Shown here in pieces: positions 43,963 through 52,474 of a stretch of 64,000 bases of DNA. Under the pieces are notes generated by a model. That model was given only the letters and a program-made list of their open reading frames with translations. It was not told the origin of the DNA and ran no database searches. The translations under genes were made by a program, and so were the position numbers. The DNA is from AV69 sp963742315 (lineage in GTDB: Bacteria > Verrucomicrobiota > Verrucomicrobiia > Chthoniobacterales > UBA10450). Positions within the stretch are counted from its first letter, which is position 1, and each line of letters opens with the position of its first letter. The stretch covers positions 868,001 through 932,000 of the forward strand of contig CAVULE010000003.1 in assembly GCA_963742315.1 (NCBI GenBank), given 5' to 3'.

Positions 43963-45264
43963 ATGCCCCGCTTCCAATACGTCGCCCTCGATGCACGCGG
44001 CCAGGAATCTACCGGCTCAGTCGAGGCTAATTCTGCCAATGAGGCCATCGGGCATTTGCGGCAGGCGGGATATTTCCCGACCGGCGTTTATGAACAAGGG
44101 AAAGCGCCAGCGGCGCGCGATGGAAAAGTAAAACGACCTCGCAGTGCGCGTACCACTGCTCCGGTCGTCGCGACGCCGAGGCGCAAGACTGGCATCACCC
44201 TTTTCCAGCGGCAGAAGGTGAAATCGAAGATCCTGATGATTTTCACCCGGCAGCTTGCCACCCTGATCGATTCCGGCCTTCCCCTTTTGCGCTCGCTCAA
44301 TGTTCTGGCAAAACAGGAGCGCGACCCGGTTCTCAAACGCACTACTGAAGCGCTGGCCGATTCGGTGCAAAGCGGGAACACTTTTTCCGATGCCCTCGCG
44401 CAGCATCCGAAAATTTTCAATGAACTTTACATCAGCATGGTGAAGGCAGGTGAACTCGGTGGCGTACTCGAGGTCGTGCTGACGCGATTGGCCGAGTTCC
44501 AAGAAAAGGCGCAAAAGGTCAAAGGCAAAGTCCTTTCCGCGATGATTTATCCGGCCATCGTCATGACCATGGCCGTCGTGATCATGGGCTTTCTCCTTGT
44601 CTTCATTGTGCCGAGGTTCGAGGCAATTTTCAAAGACATGCTCGGTGACAAGCCATTGCCCGGTATCACGATCTTTGTCATCACGATTAGCAATTTCGCC
44701 AAGGACAACTGGGCGATGCTAATCGGCGCTTTTATCGCGCTCATTATGGGAATCAAACTGCTGGGACGAACGCCCGGCGGTCGCGGCTTGATCGATCAAC
44801 TCAAATTGCGGGTCCCACTGTTCGGCGACCTCATTCGCAAGACCGCGATTTCGCGTTTCTCGCGCACTCTCGGCACCCTGGTTACGAGCGGCGTTTCCAT
44901 TTTACAGGCGTTAGATATTACCCGTGACACCGCGGGCAATACCGTGATCGCTAACGCCATTTCGCAGGTGCACGATCGGGTGAAGGAAGGCGAATCGATC
45001 GTGCAGCCTCTTGAAACCAGCGGCGCTTTTCCGCCCATGGTGGTGAGCATGATCGATGTCGGGGAAGAAACTGGCCAGCTACCCGACATGTTGTTGAAGA
45101 TTGCGGACGTCTATGACGACGAGGTGGACAATGCGGTTGCTGCGCTCACCTCTATTCTCGAGCCCCTCATGATTGTGTTTCTGGCAGTAGTGGTCGGAAC
45201 AATCGTAATTGCCCTTTTCCTCCCGCTCATCAGCATCATTACTACCCTGCAGCAACAGACGTGA
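43963..45264 (+). CDS. gspF: Type II secretion platform protein GspF/PilC
   Basis: The 433-residue inner-membrane protein has two related T2SSF cytoplasmic domains: FTRQLATLIDSGLPLLRSL (about 94-112) and RFSRTLGTLVTSGVSILQAL (about 296-315). The membrane helices are at about 190-220 and 245-270, and near the C-terminus (MIVFLAVVVGTIVIALFLPL). It couples the ATPase to pilin assembly. A basic linker rich in Arg, Ala and Lys (about 50-80) follows the usual N-terminal ~45 residues. It is 140 bases after the ATPase pair and 20 bases before the pseudopilin. Confidence 0.93.
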   Translation: MPRFQYVALDARGQESTGSVEANSANEAIGHLRQAGYFPTGVYEQGKAPAARDGKVKRPRSARTTAPVVATPRRKTGITLFQRQKVKSKILMIFTRQLATLIDSGLPLLRSLNVLAKQERDPVLKRTTEALADSVQSGNTFSDALAQHPKIFNELYISMVKAGELGGVLEVVLTRLAEFQEKAQKVKGKVLSAMIYPAIVMTMAVVIMGFLLVFIVPRFEAIFKDMLGDKPLPGITIFVITISNFAKDNWAMLIGAFIALIMGIKLLGRTPGGRGLIDQLKLRVPLFGDLIRKTAISRFSRTLGTLVTSGVSILQALDITRDTAGNTVIANAISQVHDRVKEGESIVQPLETSGAFPPMVVSMIDVGEETGQLPDMLLKIADVYDDEVDNAVAALTSILEPLMIVFLAVVVGTIVIALFLPLISIITTLQQQT

Positions 45265-45285
45265 TCGGCTTCGCCGAAATGACGA

Positions 45286-45975
45286 ATGACAAATGTCGAA
45301 GCACGAAGAAATGCTAGAATCTGCATAATCGGCACTCCGCGGTCGCGACTTCGTCATTCGGGCTTCCACAGTCCTTCGTCATTCGTCATTCGGGCTTCGT
45401 CATTCCGCGCCGAAGGCGCGGTGACCATCGTCGAGCTGTTGGTGGTCATCACGATCATCCTGATTCTGGCCGGCCTGATTCTCTCGATTGGCAGCTATGT
45501 GCAGAATAAAGGCGCGCGTGCCCGCGCCGAAACCGAAATCGCCGCCATGTCCGCCGCGCTCGAAAGCTACAAGGCCGATAACGGGATTTACCCGCGAGAT
45601 AATACTACGACGGGTTACACTGACGGTTTAAATGCTCGAATAAATTTTGCGCCAGCGCCCTCGCCCTCGCCAAATGCGTACACCAGCGCAAGCTTTTATT
45701 TATATAGTCAACTAAGCGGATTGGACCAGAATCAGCAACCTGTAACTGGTATGAAATCCTACTTCACATTCAGACCCCAGATGCTGGGCCATCCACCGGG
45801 TAATACTATTACTGTAACCTACATTCGAGATCCATTTGGGAACAGCTATGGGTATTCAACAGCGAATCAAGGAAGTAGTAGTGCAGGCTACAATCCAACG
45901 TTCGATCTGTGGAGCGCTGGTTCTATTGCCTCACCGACGCCTACACCGCCAGTCGCATGGATCAAAAACTGGTAA
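45286..45975 (+). CDS. GspG-like pseudopilin with unusual long leader
   Basis: The 229-residue protein has the pilin N-terminal helix TIVELLVVITIILILAGLIL followed by SALESYKADNGIYP, as in GspG major pseudopilins (LxxYxxDNGxYP). The prepilin site reads EGAVTIVELL. Normally it is G-F-T-L-V-E, with Glu at position 5 after cleavage. Here Glu is at 5 only if cleavage follows Ala, an atypical residue. About 44 residues precede the site, far more than the usual 6-20, and part of that leader is encoded by repeated TTCGTCATTCGGGCTTC units (45350-45395). Either the true start has been lost or the leader was extended by repeat insertion. The mature part looks sound. Confidence 0.75.
   Translation: MTNVEARRNARICIIGTPRSRLRHSGFHSPSSFVIRASSFRAEGAVTIVELLVVITIILILAGLILSIGSYVQNKGARARAETEIAAMSAALESYKADNGIYPRDNTTTGYTDGLNARINFAPAPSPSPNAYTSASFYLYSQLSGLDQNQQPVTGMKSYFTFRPQMLGHPPGNTITVTYIRDPFGNSYGYSTANQGSSSAGYNPTFDLWSAGSIASPTPTPPVAWIKNW
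45345..45398. repeat. Tandem TTCGTCATTCGGGCTTC units
   Basis: TTCGTCATTCGGGCTTC occurs at 45350 and again at about 45376, with extra half-units CTTCGTCATTC between and after. They lie inside the leader-coding part of the pseudopilin gene. They resemble the ATGACGAATGACA stretch just upstream (45280) in inverse orientation, so the gene's 5' end sits in an inverted-repeat region. Confidence 0.6.
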
Positions 45976-45978
45976 GCT

Positions 45979-46190
45979 TGTCATCCTGAGCGAAGCGCAG
46001 CGAAGCCGAAGGATCGCTTACTAATCCTACTCTTCAGAGAAAATAGTTAGAGATTCCTCGACTGCGCTCGGAATGACAAAAATCGTCTGTCGTCCCGAGC
46101 GTAAGCGAGGGAGCTTGCGAGTATTCCAAATGATTTTGTGCGATTCCTTCGTTGCGAGCCGGATGACGTGTCTGCGCGCTCAGGATGACG
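45979..46190. repeat. Two GTCATTCCGAGCG-type inverted repeat units
   Basis: GTCATCCTGAGCGAAGC at 45979 and its inverted partner TGCGCTCGGAATGAC (to 46077) form the first unit. CGTCCCGAGCG…CGAGCCGGATGACG (46090-46167) forms a second, less exact one. The same inverted pair recurs at 50491, 51489, 57153 and 59406. It fills the convergent spacer between the pseudopilin and the OmpA-like gene. Confidence 0.75.
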
Positions 46191-46249
46191 CGCTTCTAGT
46201 AACGGGCTGCTGTCGCGGCGGTCTAAGACCGCCGAGTGTTATCGAAAAC

Positions 46250-47314
46250 TCACTCGACGCTCGTGTGAACGACGATCACCACGCGCCGATTCGGTTGCTG
46301 TCGCGCAATCTCGGCTTGCTCCATCGCCGGATCCATCACCGGCCGCGGTGCCACCAAAAACTTCGACGCGCCGTAACCGCGCGTTTGAACTTGTTCCGAA
46401 TTAATCCCCATCACGCTCACCAAATAATTCTTCACACTATCAGCGCGGCGCTGGCTCAAATCGAGATTGTATTCGTAGCTGCCAAACGCGTCCGTATAAC
46501 CCTCGATCGAAAATGTCGCCTTCGGATTGCGTCTGATCAGCATGCCAAGCTTTTGTAATTGCTCGACCGAACTCCCCTGCAAATCCGCGCTGTCATATTG
46601 AAAGAGCTGGTCGTCCGGCATTCGGATTGCCGTCCCCGATCCCAGCGGGCCTTTTTGGGCCAGCAACGAATCGAGATCGCTGAAGCCAGCGACGCGATTC
46701 TTGTTCGGTCCAGCGCTGTCCGCCTGGATTTTGCTGGTGAACGTGTTTGGCCGCTTGATGTTCGTGCTCGTAGCCAGTTCGGTTCCGCTCAAGGCCGGTT
46801 GGGGACGACCCGAAACCGCGGAGTCATTTAGCAACGATTGTTCATGGGTCGCGTTCGGGTTTTTCGAGAGCGCTTGCGCCGTACTCCGCTCAATCTCATT
46901 TAACATCGACGTCGCCGGTGCTGGGTCGACTCTTGGCTTGTCCGGCAAAACATCTTGCGTGTCGTCGGGCATGGCCGTCGTCGCCTGCACTTCCTGCAGC
47001 AGCGCATCGAACGACTTCTTCTCATCCGGCAGTTGTACGTTCGTTTTGTCAGGCTCTGGCTTTGCCGCCGGATTAGTCTGATCCATGCTCGCCTTGTCCA
47101 GCGCAGCCTGAGTATCAATCGGCTTCACTTTGAAGACGGGCGGCTCACTTCTTGGAGCCAGAGCCAGGTCCGCTGCCGCGAAACGCGTTTGATAAAGATA
47201 AAAGCAGAGCAGGCAATGGAGCGCGAGCGACAACACCAGCCCCAAAAAGAGCCAGTTGCGCTGACCGGTCGCATTTAACAAAGCGTCGTTGTAATCTGAA
47301 TCCGGAAGCGCCAT
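46250..47314 (-). CDS. TonB/TolA-like membrane-anchored OmpA-domain protein
   Basis: The 354-residue protein has one N-terminal membrane helix (NWLFLGLVLSLALHCLLCFYLYQ) and a long, Pro/Asp/Lys-rich unstructured periplasmic region (about 50-225). A C-terminal OmpA domain follows, with FSIEGYTDAFGSYEYNLDLSQRRADSVKNYL and a carboxy QPNRRVVIVV. It would tether the inner membrane to peptidoglycan. ATG 47314 (MALPDSDYND) is preferred over ATG 47353, which overlaps the panB stop. It is the last gene of the folK-panB string and has no obvious functional link to it. Confidence 0.85.
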   Translation of the reverse strand: MALPDSDYNDALLNATGQRNWLFLGLVLSLALHCLLCFYLYQTRFAAADLALAPRSEPPVFKVKPIDTQAALDKASMDQTNPAAKPEPDKTNVQLPDEKKSFDALLQEVQATTAMPDDTQDVLPDKPRVDPAPATSMLNEIERSTAQALSKNPNATHEQSLLNDSAVSGRPQPALSGTELATSTNIKRPNTFTSKIQADSAGPNKNRVAGFSDLDSLLAQKGPLGSGTAIRMPDDQLFQYDSADLQGSSVEQLQKLGMLIRRNPKATFSIEGYTDAFGSYEYNLDLSQRRADSVKNYLVSVMGINSEQVQTRGYGASKFLVAPRPVMDPAMEQAEIARQQPNRRVVIVVHTSVE

Positions 47315-47349
47315 TTCTTTATCAACGAACCGGCAACGCCAAGGCCTTG

Positions 47350-48177
47350 TCAACCTCCTCGAGTGCGGGCAACAAAAGCTCGCGCCGCTTGCCGAATCTG
47401 CTCGGCCACGTTCGCCTCTGGGGCGACAAATTTCGGCGTGAACCAGGGAAACAACCCAATCAAATCGTGCGTCACAAGGATCTGCCCATCGCAGTCTTTC
47501 CCTGACCCGATTCCGATAGTTGGAATTTGGATTGCCTGTGAAATCATCTTCGCCGTTTCAGGGGCAACAATTTCCAGCACGACGGAGAATGCTCCGGCTC
47601 TCTCGACCGCGCGCGCATCCCGCAACAGCGCTTCGGCCTGTTCCTGCGTGCGACCCTTCACTTTGTAGCCACCCTCCTCGCGCACGCTTTGCGGCAGCAT
47701 TCCAATGTGCCCCATGAAGGGGATTCCAGCCGACACGATCGCCTCAATTTGCGGAACGTGATTGACGCCGCCCTCGAGTTTCACCGCTTGCGCGCCCGCC
47801 CTCATGAACAAACGCGCCGTCTCCACGGATTGTTCTGCGGTGTCGTAACTGTGAATCGGCATGTCCGCCACGATTAGCGCGCGTTTCACCCCGCGGGCGA
47901 CTGCGCGAGTATGATGCAACATTTCATCCAGAGTTACCTGGGTCGTGTCTTCGTGGCCGAGTACAACCATCCCCAGCGAATCGCCGACCAGGATAATGTC
48001 GAGCCCGCTTTCATCGAGCAGACGCGCGGTTGGATAATCGTAGGCAGTCAGCGCGGTGAGGCGTTGGCCGCGCCGCTTCATTTCGCGAAATTTTTCTGTC
48101 GCGTTCACTCTTGTGAAATCGTGGAGGGTCGAGCTCCTGCGGAAGAGCCCCGGCGTGGTAGAAACTCCATCCTCCAA
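47350..48177 (-). CDS. panB: 3-methyl-2-oxobutanoate hydroxymethyltransferase
   Basis: The 275-residue enzyme adds a hydroxymethyl group from methylene-THF to ketoisovalerate, the first step to pantothenate. Family marks are TAYDYPTARLLDESGLDIILVGDSLGMV (metal and substrate loop), DMPIHSYDT, KLEGG, GHIGMLPQSV and IGIGSGKDCDGQILV. About 18 extra N-terminal residues precede the common start of the domain, so a later start is possible. It begins six bases after folK, which makes co-transcription likely. Pantothenate and folate genes are often paired. Confidence 0.95.
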   Translation of the reverse strand: MEDGVSTTPGLFRRSSTLHDFTRVNATEKFREMKRRGQRLTALTAYDYPTARLLDESGLDIILVGDSLGMVVLGHEDTTQVTLDEMLHHTRAVARGVKRALIVADMPIHSYDTAEQSVETARLFMRAGAQAVKLEGGVNHVPQIEAIVSAGIPFMGHIGMLPQSVREEGGYKVKGRTQEQAEALLRDARAVERAGAFSVVLEIVAPETAKMISQAIQIPTIGIGSGKDCDGQILVTHDLIGLFPWFTPKFVAPEANVAEQIRQAARAFVARTRGG

Positions 48178-48183
48178 TTCAAA

Positions 48184-48684
48184 TTACCATTTGTCGGTCA
48201 GACGCGTTATTTTAGCCGGGTCGGGCAATCGCGCGAGTAGCTCACCTACACTTTTTGTTTGTCCGGGCAAACGCAGATCCGGCGCGATGTCGCACAATGG
48301 TTGCAGCACGAATTTACGCTCGGTCATCCGGGGATGTGGTAATTGCAACATTGCGTCGTCTCGGCGCTCACTGCCGCAATACAACAAATCAAGATCAATC
48401 GTGCGCGAGACGTTGCGCTCATGGTTTTGTTCTCTTCCGAGGCCTCGCTCGATTTCTTGCAGTGCTTCCAAAAGCGCATCGGCCGATTTCTCGAACCCAA
48501 CTTCAATAACTGCGTTGTAAAAATTCTGCGCTCCCGGTTCGCAATCGACCGGTGACGTTTCATAAATCGCCGATTGCACAATTAGTCCCATTGCGCCATC
48601 GAGCGCTCGAATTCGATCCCGCGCATTTTGGAGATTCGCGAAGCGATCACCAAGATTAGACCCCAGCGCAATCGCCGCTCTCAT
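48184..48684 (-). CDS. folK: 2-amino-4-hydroxy-6-hydroxymethyldihydropteridine pyrophosphokinase
   Basis: The 166-residue HPPK transfers pyrophosphate from ATP to the pterin alcohol in folate synthesis. Visible are the N-terminal ALGSNLGDR, the loop YETSPVDCEPGAQNFYNAV, and RTIDLDLLYCG with the two magnesium Asp residues, followed by LPHPRMTERKFVL. ATG 48684 gives MRAAIALGSNLG. An ATG at 48720 adds 12 unlikely residues that overlap a REP. It precedes panB by six bases. Confidence 0.94.
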   Translation of the reverse strand: MRAAIALGSNLGDRFANLQNARDRIRALDGAMGLIVQSAIYETSPVDCEPGAQNFYNAVIEVGFEKSADALLEALQEIERGLGREQNHERNVSRTIDLDLLYCGSERRDDAMLQLPHPRMTERKFVLQPLCDIAPDLRLPGQTKSVGELLARLPDPAKITRLTDKW

Positions 48685-48720
48685 GATCTTCGTCGAACAG
48701 CCGTGTCGGTTGCTATCCAT

Positions 48721-48771
48721 TGTAGCCGAGGTCGTTGGCCGCGGCTGCCGCGACCGGCAATCGCGGCTACA
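48721..48771. repeat. REP-like inverted repeat TGTAGCCG…CGGCTACA
   Basis: Outer arms TGTAGCCG and CGCGGCTACA pair with one bulge. Inside is GGCCGCGGCTGCCGCGACCGG with its own symmetry. GTAG is at both ends. It fills the dapB-folK spacer completely. Confidence 0.7.
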
Positions 48772-48774
48772 AGC

Positions 48775-49500
48775 TCAGGATGACAGTCCCAGCACATCGC
48801 GCATGTCATAAAGCCCGGGTGATTTCCCAATGACCCATTGCGCTGCGCGCAGGGCCCCGCGCGCGAATGTTTCGCGGCTGCTCGCCCGATGAGTCAGCTC
48901 GACCCGCTCGCCCAGTCCGGCAAAAATTACAGTATGATCGCCCACCACATCGCCGCCGCGAACGGAATGAATGCCAATCTCCGATTTCTCACGCTCGCCA
49001 ATCATTCCTTCGCGCCCGTGCCGCAATTTTTCCGCGTTGCGGGCCCGCTGCAAAATTTCTGCCAGCGTTTTCGCCGTTCCGCTTGGCGCGTCTTTTTTCA
49101 AACGATGATGCGTCTCCAGAATTTCGAGGTCGAAATTTTCGCCCAGAATTTTTGCCGCCTGTTCTGTCAACGAAAAAAGTGCATTCACCCCGATGCTGAA
49201 ATTTGAAGCGAACACGACGGGAATTTTTTGCGCCGCCGTTTCAACCGCTTGCTTCTCTTTAGCCGAGTGTCCGGTTGTTCCGATTACGAGGGCAGCACTT
49301 GATTTCACCGCCGCATCGCAAACAGCTTCAGTAGCCGCTGCGCTACTGAAATCAATCAGCACATCCGCATCGGCCGACGTGATCCGATCGCCCAGATCCG
49401 ATTTTGCAACAATCTCCACGTTCTCACTTGCGGCGACGCTCGCAATCGCCTGCCCCATGCGCCCGGCCGCGCCGACAAGTGCAATCCGAAGTTTTGTCAT
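48775..49500 (-). CDS. dapB: 4-hydroxy-tetrahydrodipicolinate reductase
   Basis: The 241-residue enzyme reduces the DapA product with NAD(P)H in the DAP/lysine pathway. Motifs: GAAGRMGQAI (nucleotide-binding), the catalytic ETHHRLKKDAPSGTA with the His and Lys, and SVRGGDVVGDHTV. ATG 49500 is chosen, since an upstream ATG at 49572 would require reading through the REP at 49513-49577. It lies directly downstream of dapA on the same strand. Confidence 0.95.
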   Translation of the reverse strand: MTKLRIALVGAAGRMGQAIASVAASENVEIVAKSDLGDRITSADADVLIDFSSAAATEAVCDAAVKSSAALVIGTTGHSAKEKQAVETAAQKIPVVFASNFSIGVNALFSLTEQAAKILGENFDLEILETHHRLKKDAPSGTAKTLAEILQRARNAEKLRHGREGMIGEREKSEIGIHSVRGGDVVGDHTVIFAGLGERVELTHRASSRETFARGALRAAQWVIGKSPGLYDMRDVLGLSS

Positions 49501-49512
49501 CGCCTTCGTCTT

Positions 49513-49577
49513 ACCTGCCGCCGTTGTCTCCAGCGGCAGGAGAAGGAATTCTGCCGCCCGCGGCGGCTGCAACTACA
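49513..49577. repeat. REP pair of the TGTAG-CTGCCGCC family
   Basis: On the minus strand it reads TGTAGTTGCAGCCGCC, GGGCGGCAG, AATTCC spacer, CTGCCGCTGGAGAC and GGCGGCAG. Base for base it resembles the in-gene ftsK element at 63051-63113 and the half copy at 57556-57582. It occupies the dapA-dapB spacer. Confidence 0.8.
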
Positions 49578-49586
49578 AGCAGAGCA

Positions 49587-50462
49587 TTATTCGCCTTCAA
49601 ATCTCTCCAGGGTCTTGCGCAAACGCGCCTGATTTGCCGCACTCATTTCGCAGAGCGGCAAACGTACTTCCGCCAAGATTGTCCCACGCCACGACAATGC
49701 GGTCTTTATCGGAACCGGATTCGGTTCGATAAACAAATCTTTGAACAACCAGTAAAGTTTGCGATGCAATCCCTCCGCCCGCTTGAGATCGCCGTTCACG
49801 AAAGCGTCTACCAGGTTGCACATTTCACGCGGCAATAAATTCGACGCTACGCTGACCACGCCAACTGCGCCGGCCGCCAAAAACGGGAGGGTCAATCCAT
49901 CGTCGCCGCTCAACACCGTAAATGCGTCCGGCAAACGCGCGCGCAATTCACTGACCCGATCGACATTTCCCCCAGCTTCCTTGATTGAAACGACGTTCGA
50001 GCAATCGCCCTGAATTCGCGCCACCGTTTCCGCAACGATATCAACACCGCATCGTCCCGGAATATTGTAGAGCATCAGACGAAGCGGAGTTGATTTCGCA
50101 ATCGCGGAAAAGTGACGAAACAAGCCTTCCTGACTTGGCTTGTTGTAGTAGGGGGCAACCAGGAGTGCACCATCAACGCCGAGTTTTTCTGCCTCTTCGG
50201 TGGCCGCAACCGCTTCCCGCGTCGAATACGACCCCGTCCCAGCAAGAACGAGACAACGCTTGTTCGCGGTTTCAATGGCGCAACGAATCACCTCTTTGCG
50301 TTCGTCATGGGTCAGCGTGGGCGATTCGCCCGTGGTTCCAACGGCAATGATACCGTCGATGCCAGCCGCGATTTGGGATTCGATTAAATTCCGCAGCGCG
50401 GTGAAATCAATCGCGCTTTCGCGAAAAGGCGTAACCACAGCGGTGAAAGTGCCGCGAAACAT
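49587..50462 (-). CDS. dapA: 4-hydroxy-tetrahydrodipicolinate synthase
   Basis: The 291-residue aldolase-type enzyme condenses pyruvate with aspartate semialdehyde. Visible are GTTGESPTL (about 44-52), the Tyr in LMLYNIPGRCG, and the Schiff-base Lys in VSIKEAGGN. Length and motif spacing are standard. It lies between dapF and dapB on one strand with repeat-filled spacers of 174 and 86 bases, so the genes are probably co-transcribed with interrupted spacing. Confidence 0.96.
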   Translation of the reverse strand: MFRGTFTAVVTPFRESAIDFTALRNLIESQIAAGIDGIIAVGTTGESPTLTHDERKEVIRCAIETANKRCLVLAGTGSYSTREAVAATEEAEKLGVDGALLVAPYYNKPSQEGLFRHFSAIAKSTPLRLMLYNIPGRCGVDIVAETVARIQGDCSNVVSIKEAGGNVDRVSELRARLPDAFTVLSGDDGLTLPFLAAGAVGVVSVASNLLPREMCNLVDAFVNGDLKRAEGLHRKLYWLFKDLFIEPNPVPIKTALSWRGTILAEVRLPLCEMSAANQARLRKTLERFEGE

Positions 50463-50490
50463 TGGCGGATTTTAGAACGCCACACCACCT

Positions 50491-50622
50491 TTGTCATATC
50501 GAGCGCAGTCGAGACATCGCTGCTCTTAAATAGTAAGAGATTCCTCGACTTCGCTCGGAATGACAGATGAGAAAGGGTAGCGCGCACATCCTGTGCGCTT
50601 AGCTCCGCATATTGCGGAGCTT
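50491..50622. repeat. GTCATTCCGAGCG-type unit plus GTAG-type REP
   Basis: GTCATATCGAGCGCAGTCGAG (50492) and CTCGACTTCGCTCGGAATGAC (to 50564) form one inverted unit. Directly after it, GGGTAGC is followed by GCGCACA-tcc-TGTGCGC and AGCTCCGCA-tat-TGCGGAGCT (50575-50622). Two different repeat families therefore share the dapF-dapA spacer. Confidence 0.75.
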
Positions 50623-50636
50623 CCCGCGGAGCCAAA

Positions 50637-51440
50637 TCACAATTGGATCGTGCCTTCGAAGACAAACTCGGCCGGTCCGGTAAGCGTGACATCAGTGAAT
50701 CGCTCGCCGTCGCGGCGAAAATTAACACTCAATTCGCTGCCGCCACGCACCAGGATGCCAATGGGCCCGTCGGTTTTTTCGGTTGCGGCAAAAATGAGCG
50801 CACTCGCCACGACGCCAGTGCCACAGGCGAGCGTCTCGTTTTCCACTCCGCGCTCATAAGTGCGGATTGCAATTTTGTTTTCTCCGCGTTTTTCCAGAAA
50901 GTTTACGTTGGCGCCTTTGGGCAAAAACATCTCATGTCGTCGGATCGCAGCGCCTTCGCGCAACACGTCAATCTCTTCGATGTCCACGACTGGAATAACG
51001 ACATGCGGAACTCCAGTGTTAACAAAGTGGATGGTTTTGTTTTCGTAGCCACCCGAAACTCTGACATTCAGCTTTAAATCGGTCGGCTCGCTCATGTTCA
51101 AAGTCACAAGCTCGCCATGAAGTTGTGCGGCAATGATCCCGGCGGGCGTCTCAAATGAAACTTTTTTACCTGCATCAGCGACTTTCTCGACGAAACGGGC
51201 AAAACAACGCGCGCCATTGCCGCACATTTCTGCTTCGCCGCCGTCGCTATTATAGTAACGCATCCGAAAATCAGCGCTGTTGGTCGCTGGCTCGACCAGC
51301 AAAACCCCATCCGCCCCGACCCCGCGATGACGGTCGCAAATTTTTGCGATTTGCTGCGCGCTCAATTGCACGTTGCCGGCGCGATTGTCGATCATGACAA
51401 AATCGTTCCCCGCCCCGTTCATCTTGGCGAATCGCAGCAT
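50637..51440 (-). CDS. dapF: Diaminopimelate epimerase
   Basis: The 267-residue enzyme interconverts LL- and meso-DAP with two catalytic cysteines: GNGARCFARF (about residue 73 region) and LACGTGVVAS. Both are present. The N-terminal KMNGAGNDFVMID is canonical and fixes ATG 51440. The upstream extension to 51542 would cross a repeat. It precedes dapA on the same strand. Confidence 0.95.
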   Translation of the reverse strand: MLRFAKMNGAGNDFVMIDNRAGNVQLSAQQIAKICDRHRGVGADGVLLVEPATNSADFRMRYYNSDGGEAEMCGNGARCFARFVEKVADAGKKVSFETPAGIIAAQLHGELVTLNMSEPTDLKLNVRVSGGYENKTIHFVNTGVPHVVIPVVDIEEIDVLREGAAIRRHEMFLPKGANVNFLEKRGENKIAIRTYERGVENETLACGTGVVASALIFAATEKTDGPIGILVRGGSELSVNFRRDGERFTDVTLTGPAEFVFEGTIQL

Positions 51441-51488
51441 GCGATTCGTGTAACACAGGGCTGCCTCTATGCCAACCGTTCGTCTACG

Positions 51489-51573
51489 GTCATCCCGAGC
51501 GAAGTCGAGAGATCCCGTGGCGCTATCTTGAAGCTGTCGCATCGGGATCCCCTCGGCTTTCGCTCGGGATGAC
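51489..51573. repeat. GTCATTCCGAGCG-type inverted repeat unit
   Basis: GTCATCCCGAGCGAAGTCGAGAGATC (start 51489, cited in part) pairs with CGGCTTTCGCTCGGGATGAC (to 51573). It fills the trpA-dapF spacer. The inner ~30 bases differ from the other copies of this family. Confidence 0.7.
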
Positions 51574-51580
51574 GGGATGG

Positions 51581-52435
51581 TTAACGAGCTTTGTGCGTTT
51601 TACGCATCGCCGACACAATCGGCGTAACGAATTTAGCGACGCGATCGGCCAGAACGTCGCTGTCTCCAACCTTTCCAATCAGATCGACAATCGCGCTTCC
51701 GACCACAACGGCTTCCGCAATCTTTGCCACTATCGCCGCCTGCTCCGGTTTCGAGATCCCAAAGCCAACTGCGATAGGCAAATCGGTGTATTGCCTGATC
51801 ATCGTTAGTTTTTCTTCGAGCGAGTGCGCGACCGAATCTTGCGCTCCCGTCACGCCTTCGCGCGAGACATAATAAATAAATCCGCGGGCGGCCTTTGCGA
51901 TGAGCGCGATCCGCTCTGGCGGCGTGGTCGGCGCAATCAGCCGGACCCGGACTATTTTCGCCGCATTATTGTCATTCTCATTGCGCAAACTTGACGGCTT
52001 TAAGCCGTCAAGTTTCTGAGCGTTCGCATCCTCTTCCGGCGGCAGATCGAGGATGAGCAAACCATCCACACCGGCCTCCGCTGCAGCCTGATTAAATTTT
52101 TCAATGCCGAATCTGAAAATCGGATTCAAATAAGTGTAAAGCACAATCGGGATCTCGGAAGCACGCCGGATCTGGCGCACACAATCGAGCACGCCGTGCG
52201 CAGTTGCCCCGGCTTCCAGCGCGCGTTGCGCCGCCAGTTGGTTGACAATACCATCCGCCAGCGGATCGGAAAATGGCAGGCCAAGCTCGAGTAAATCCGC
52301 GCCGTTTCTCTCCAGAGCAAGCGCGATCTCGACGGTGCGAGCAAAATTTGGATCGCCCGCGCAAATGTAGGGAATGAAGGCGGCGCGGTTTTCGCCTCGG
52401 CATCGATCAAAAACACGTTCGATTCGTTCTGACAT
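51581..52435 (-). CDS. trpA: Tryptophan synthase alpha chain
   Basis: The 284-residue TIM-barrel enzyme cleaves indole-3-glycerol phosphate. The catalytic Glu is in ADLLELGLPFSDP and the Asp in FSDPLADG. LILDLPPEEDA and GFGISKPEQAA (phosphate site) are present. Between about residues 138 and 158, after PPEEDA, there is an extra peptide (QKLDGLKPSSLRNENDN) not usual in TrpA, encoded by a perfect 29-bp palindrome. All catalytic residues remain. No trpB is adjacent, and the neighbours are dap genes, an unusual location. Confidence 0.95.
   Translation of the reverse strand: MSERIERVFDRCRGENRAAFIPYICAGDPNFARTVEIALALERNGADLLELGLPFSDPLADGIVNQLAAQRALEAGATAHGVLDCVRQIRRASEIPIVLYTYLNPIFRFGIEKFNQAAAEAGVDGLLILDLPPEEDANAQKLDGLKPSSLRNENDNNAAKIVRVRLIAPTTPPERIALIAKAARGFIYYVSREGVTGAQDSVAHSLEEKLTMIRQYTDLPIAVGFGISKPEQAAIVAKIAEAVVVGSAIVDLIGKVGDSDVLADRVAKFVTPIVSAMRKTHKAR
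51987..52015. repeat. 29-bp perfect palindrome inside trpA
   Basis: AAACTTGACGGCTT-t-AAGCCGTCAAGTTT has 14-base arms and a one-base centre. It lies in frame in trpA at the loop after PPEEDA and encodes about KLDGLKPSS. It lacks a GTAG tag, so it may belong to a different family than the other repeats. Confidence 0.8.
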
Positions 52436-52474
52436 CGCTGGGATTCTTAGCGCAGATTCAGTCCGCGTGAAACG

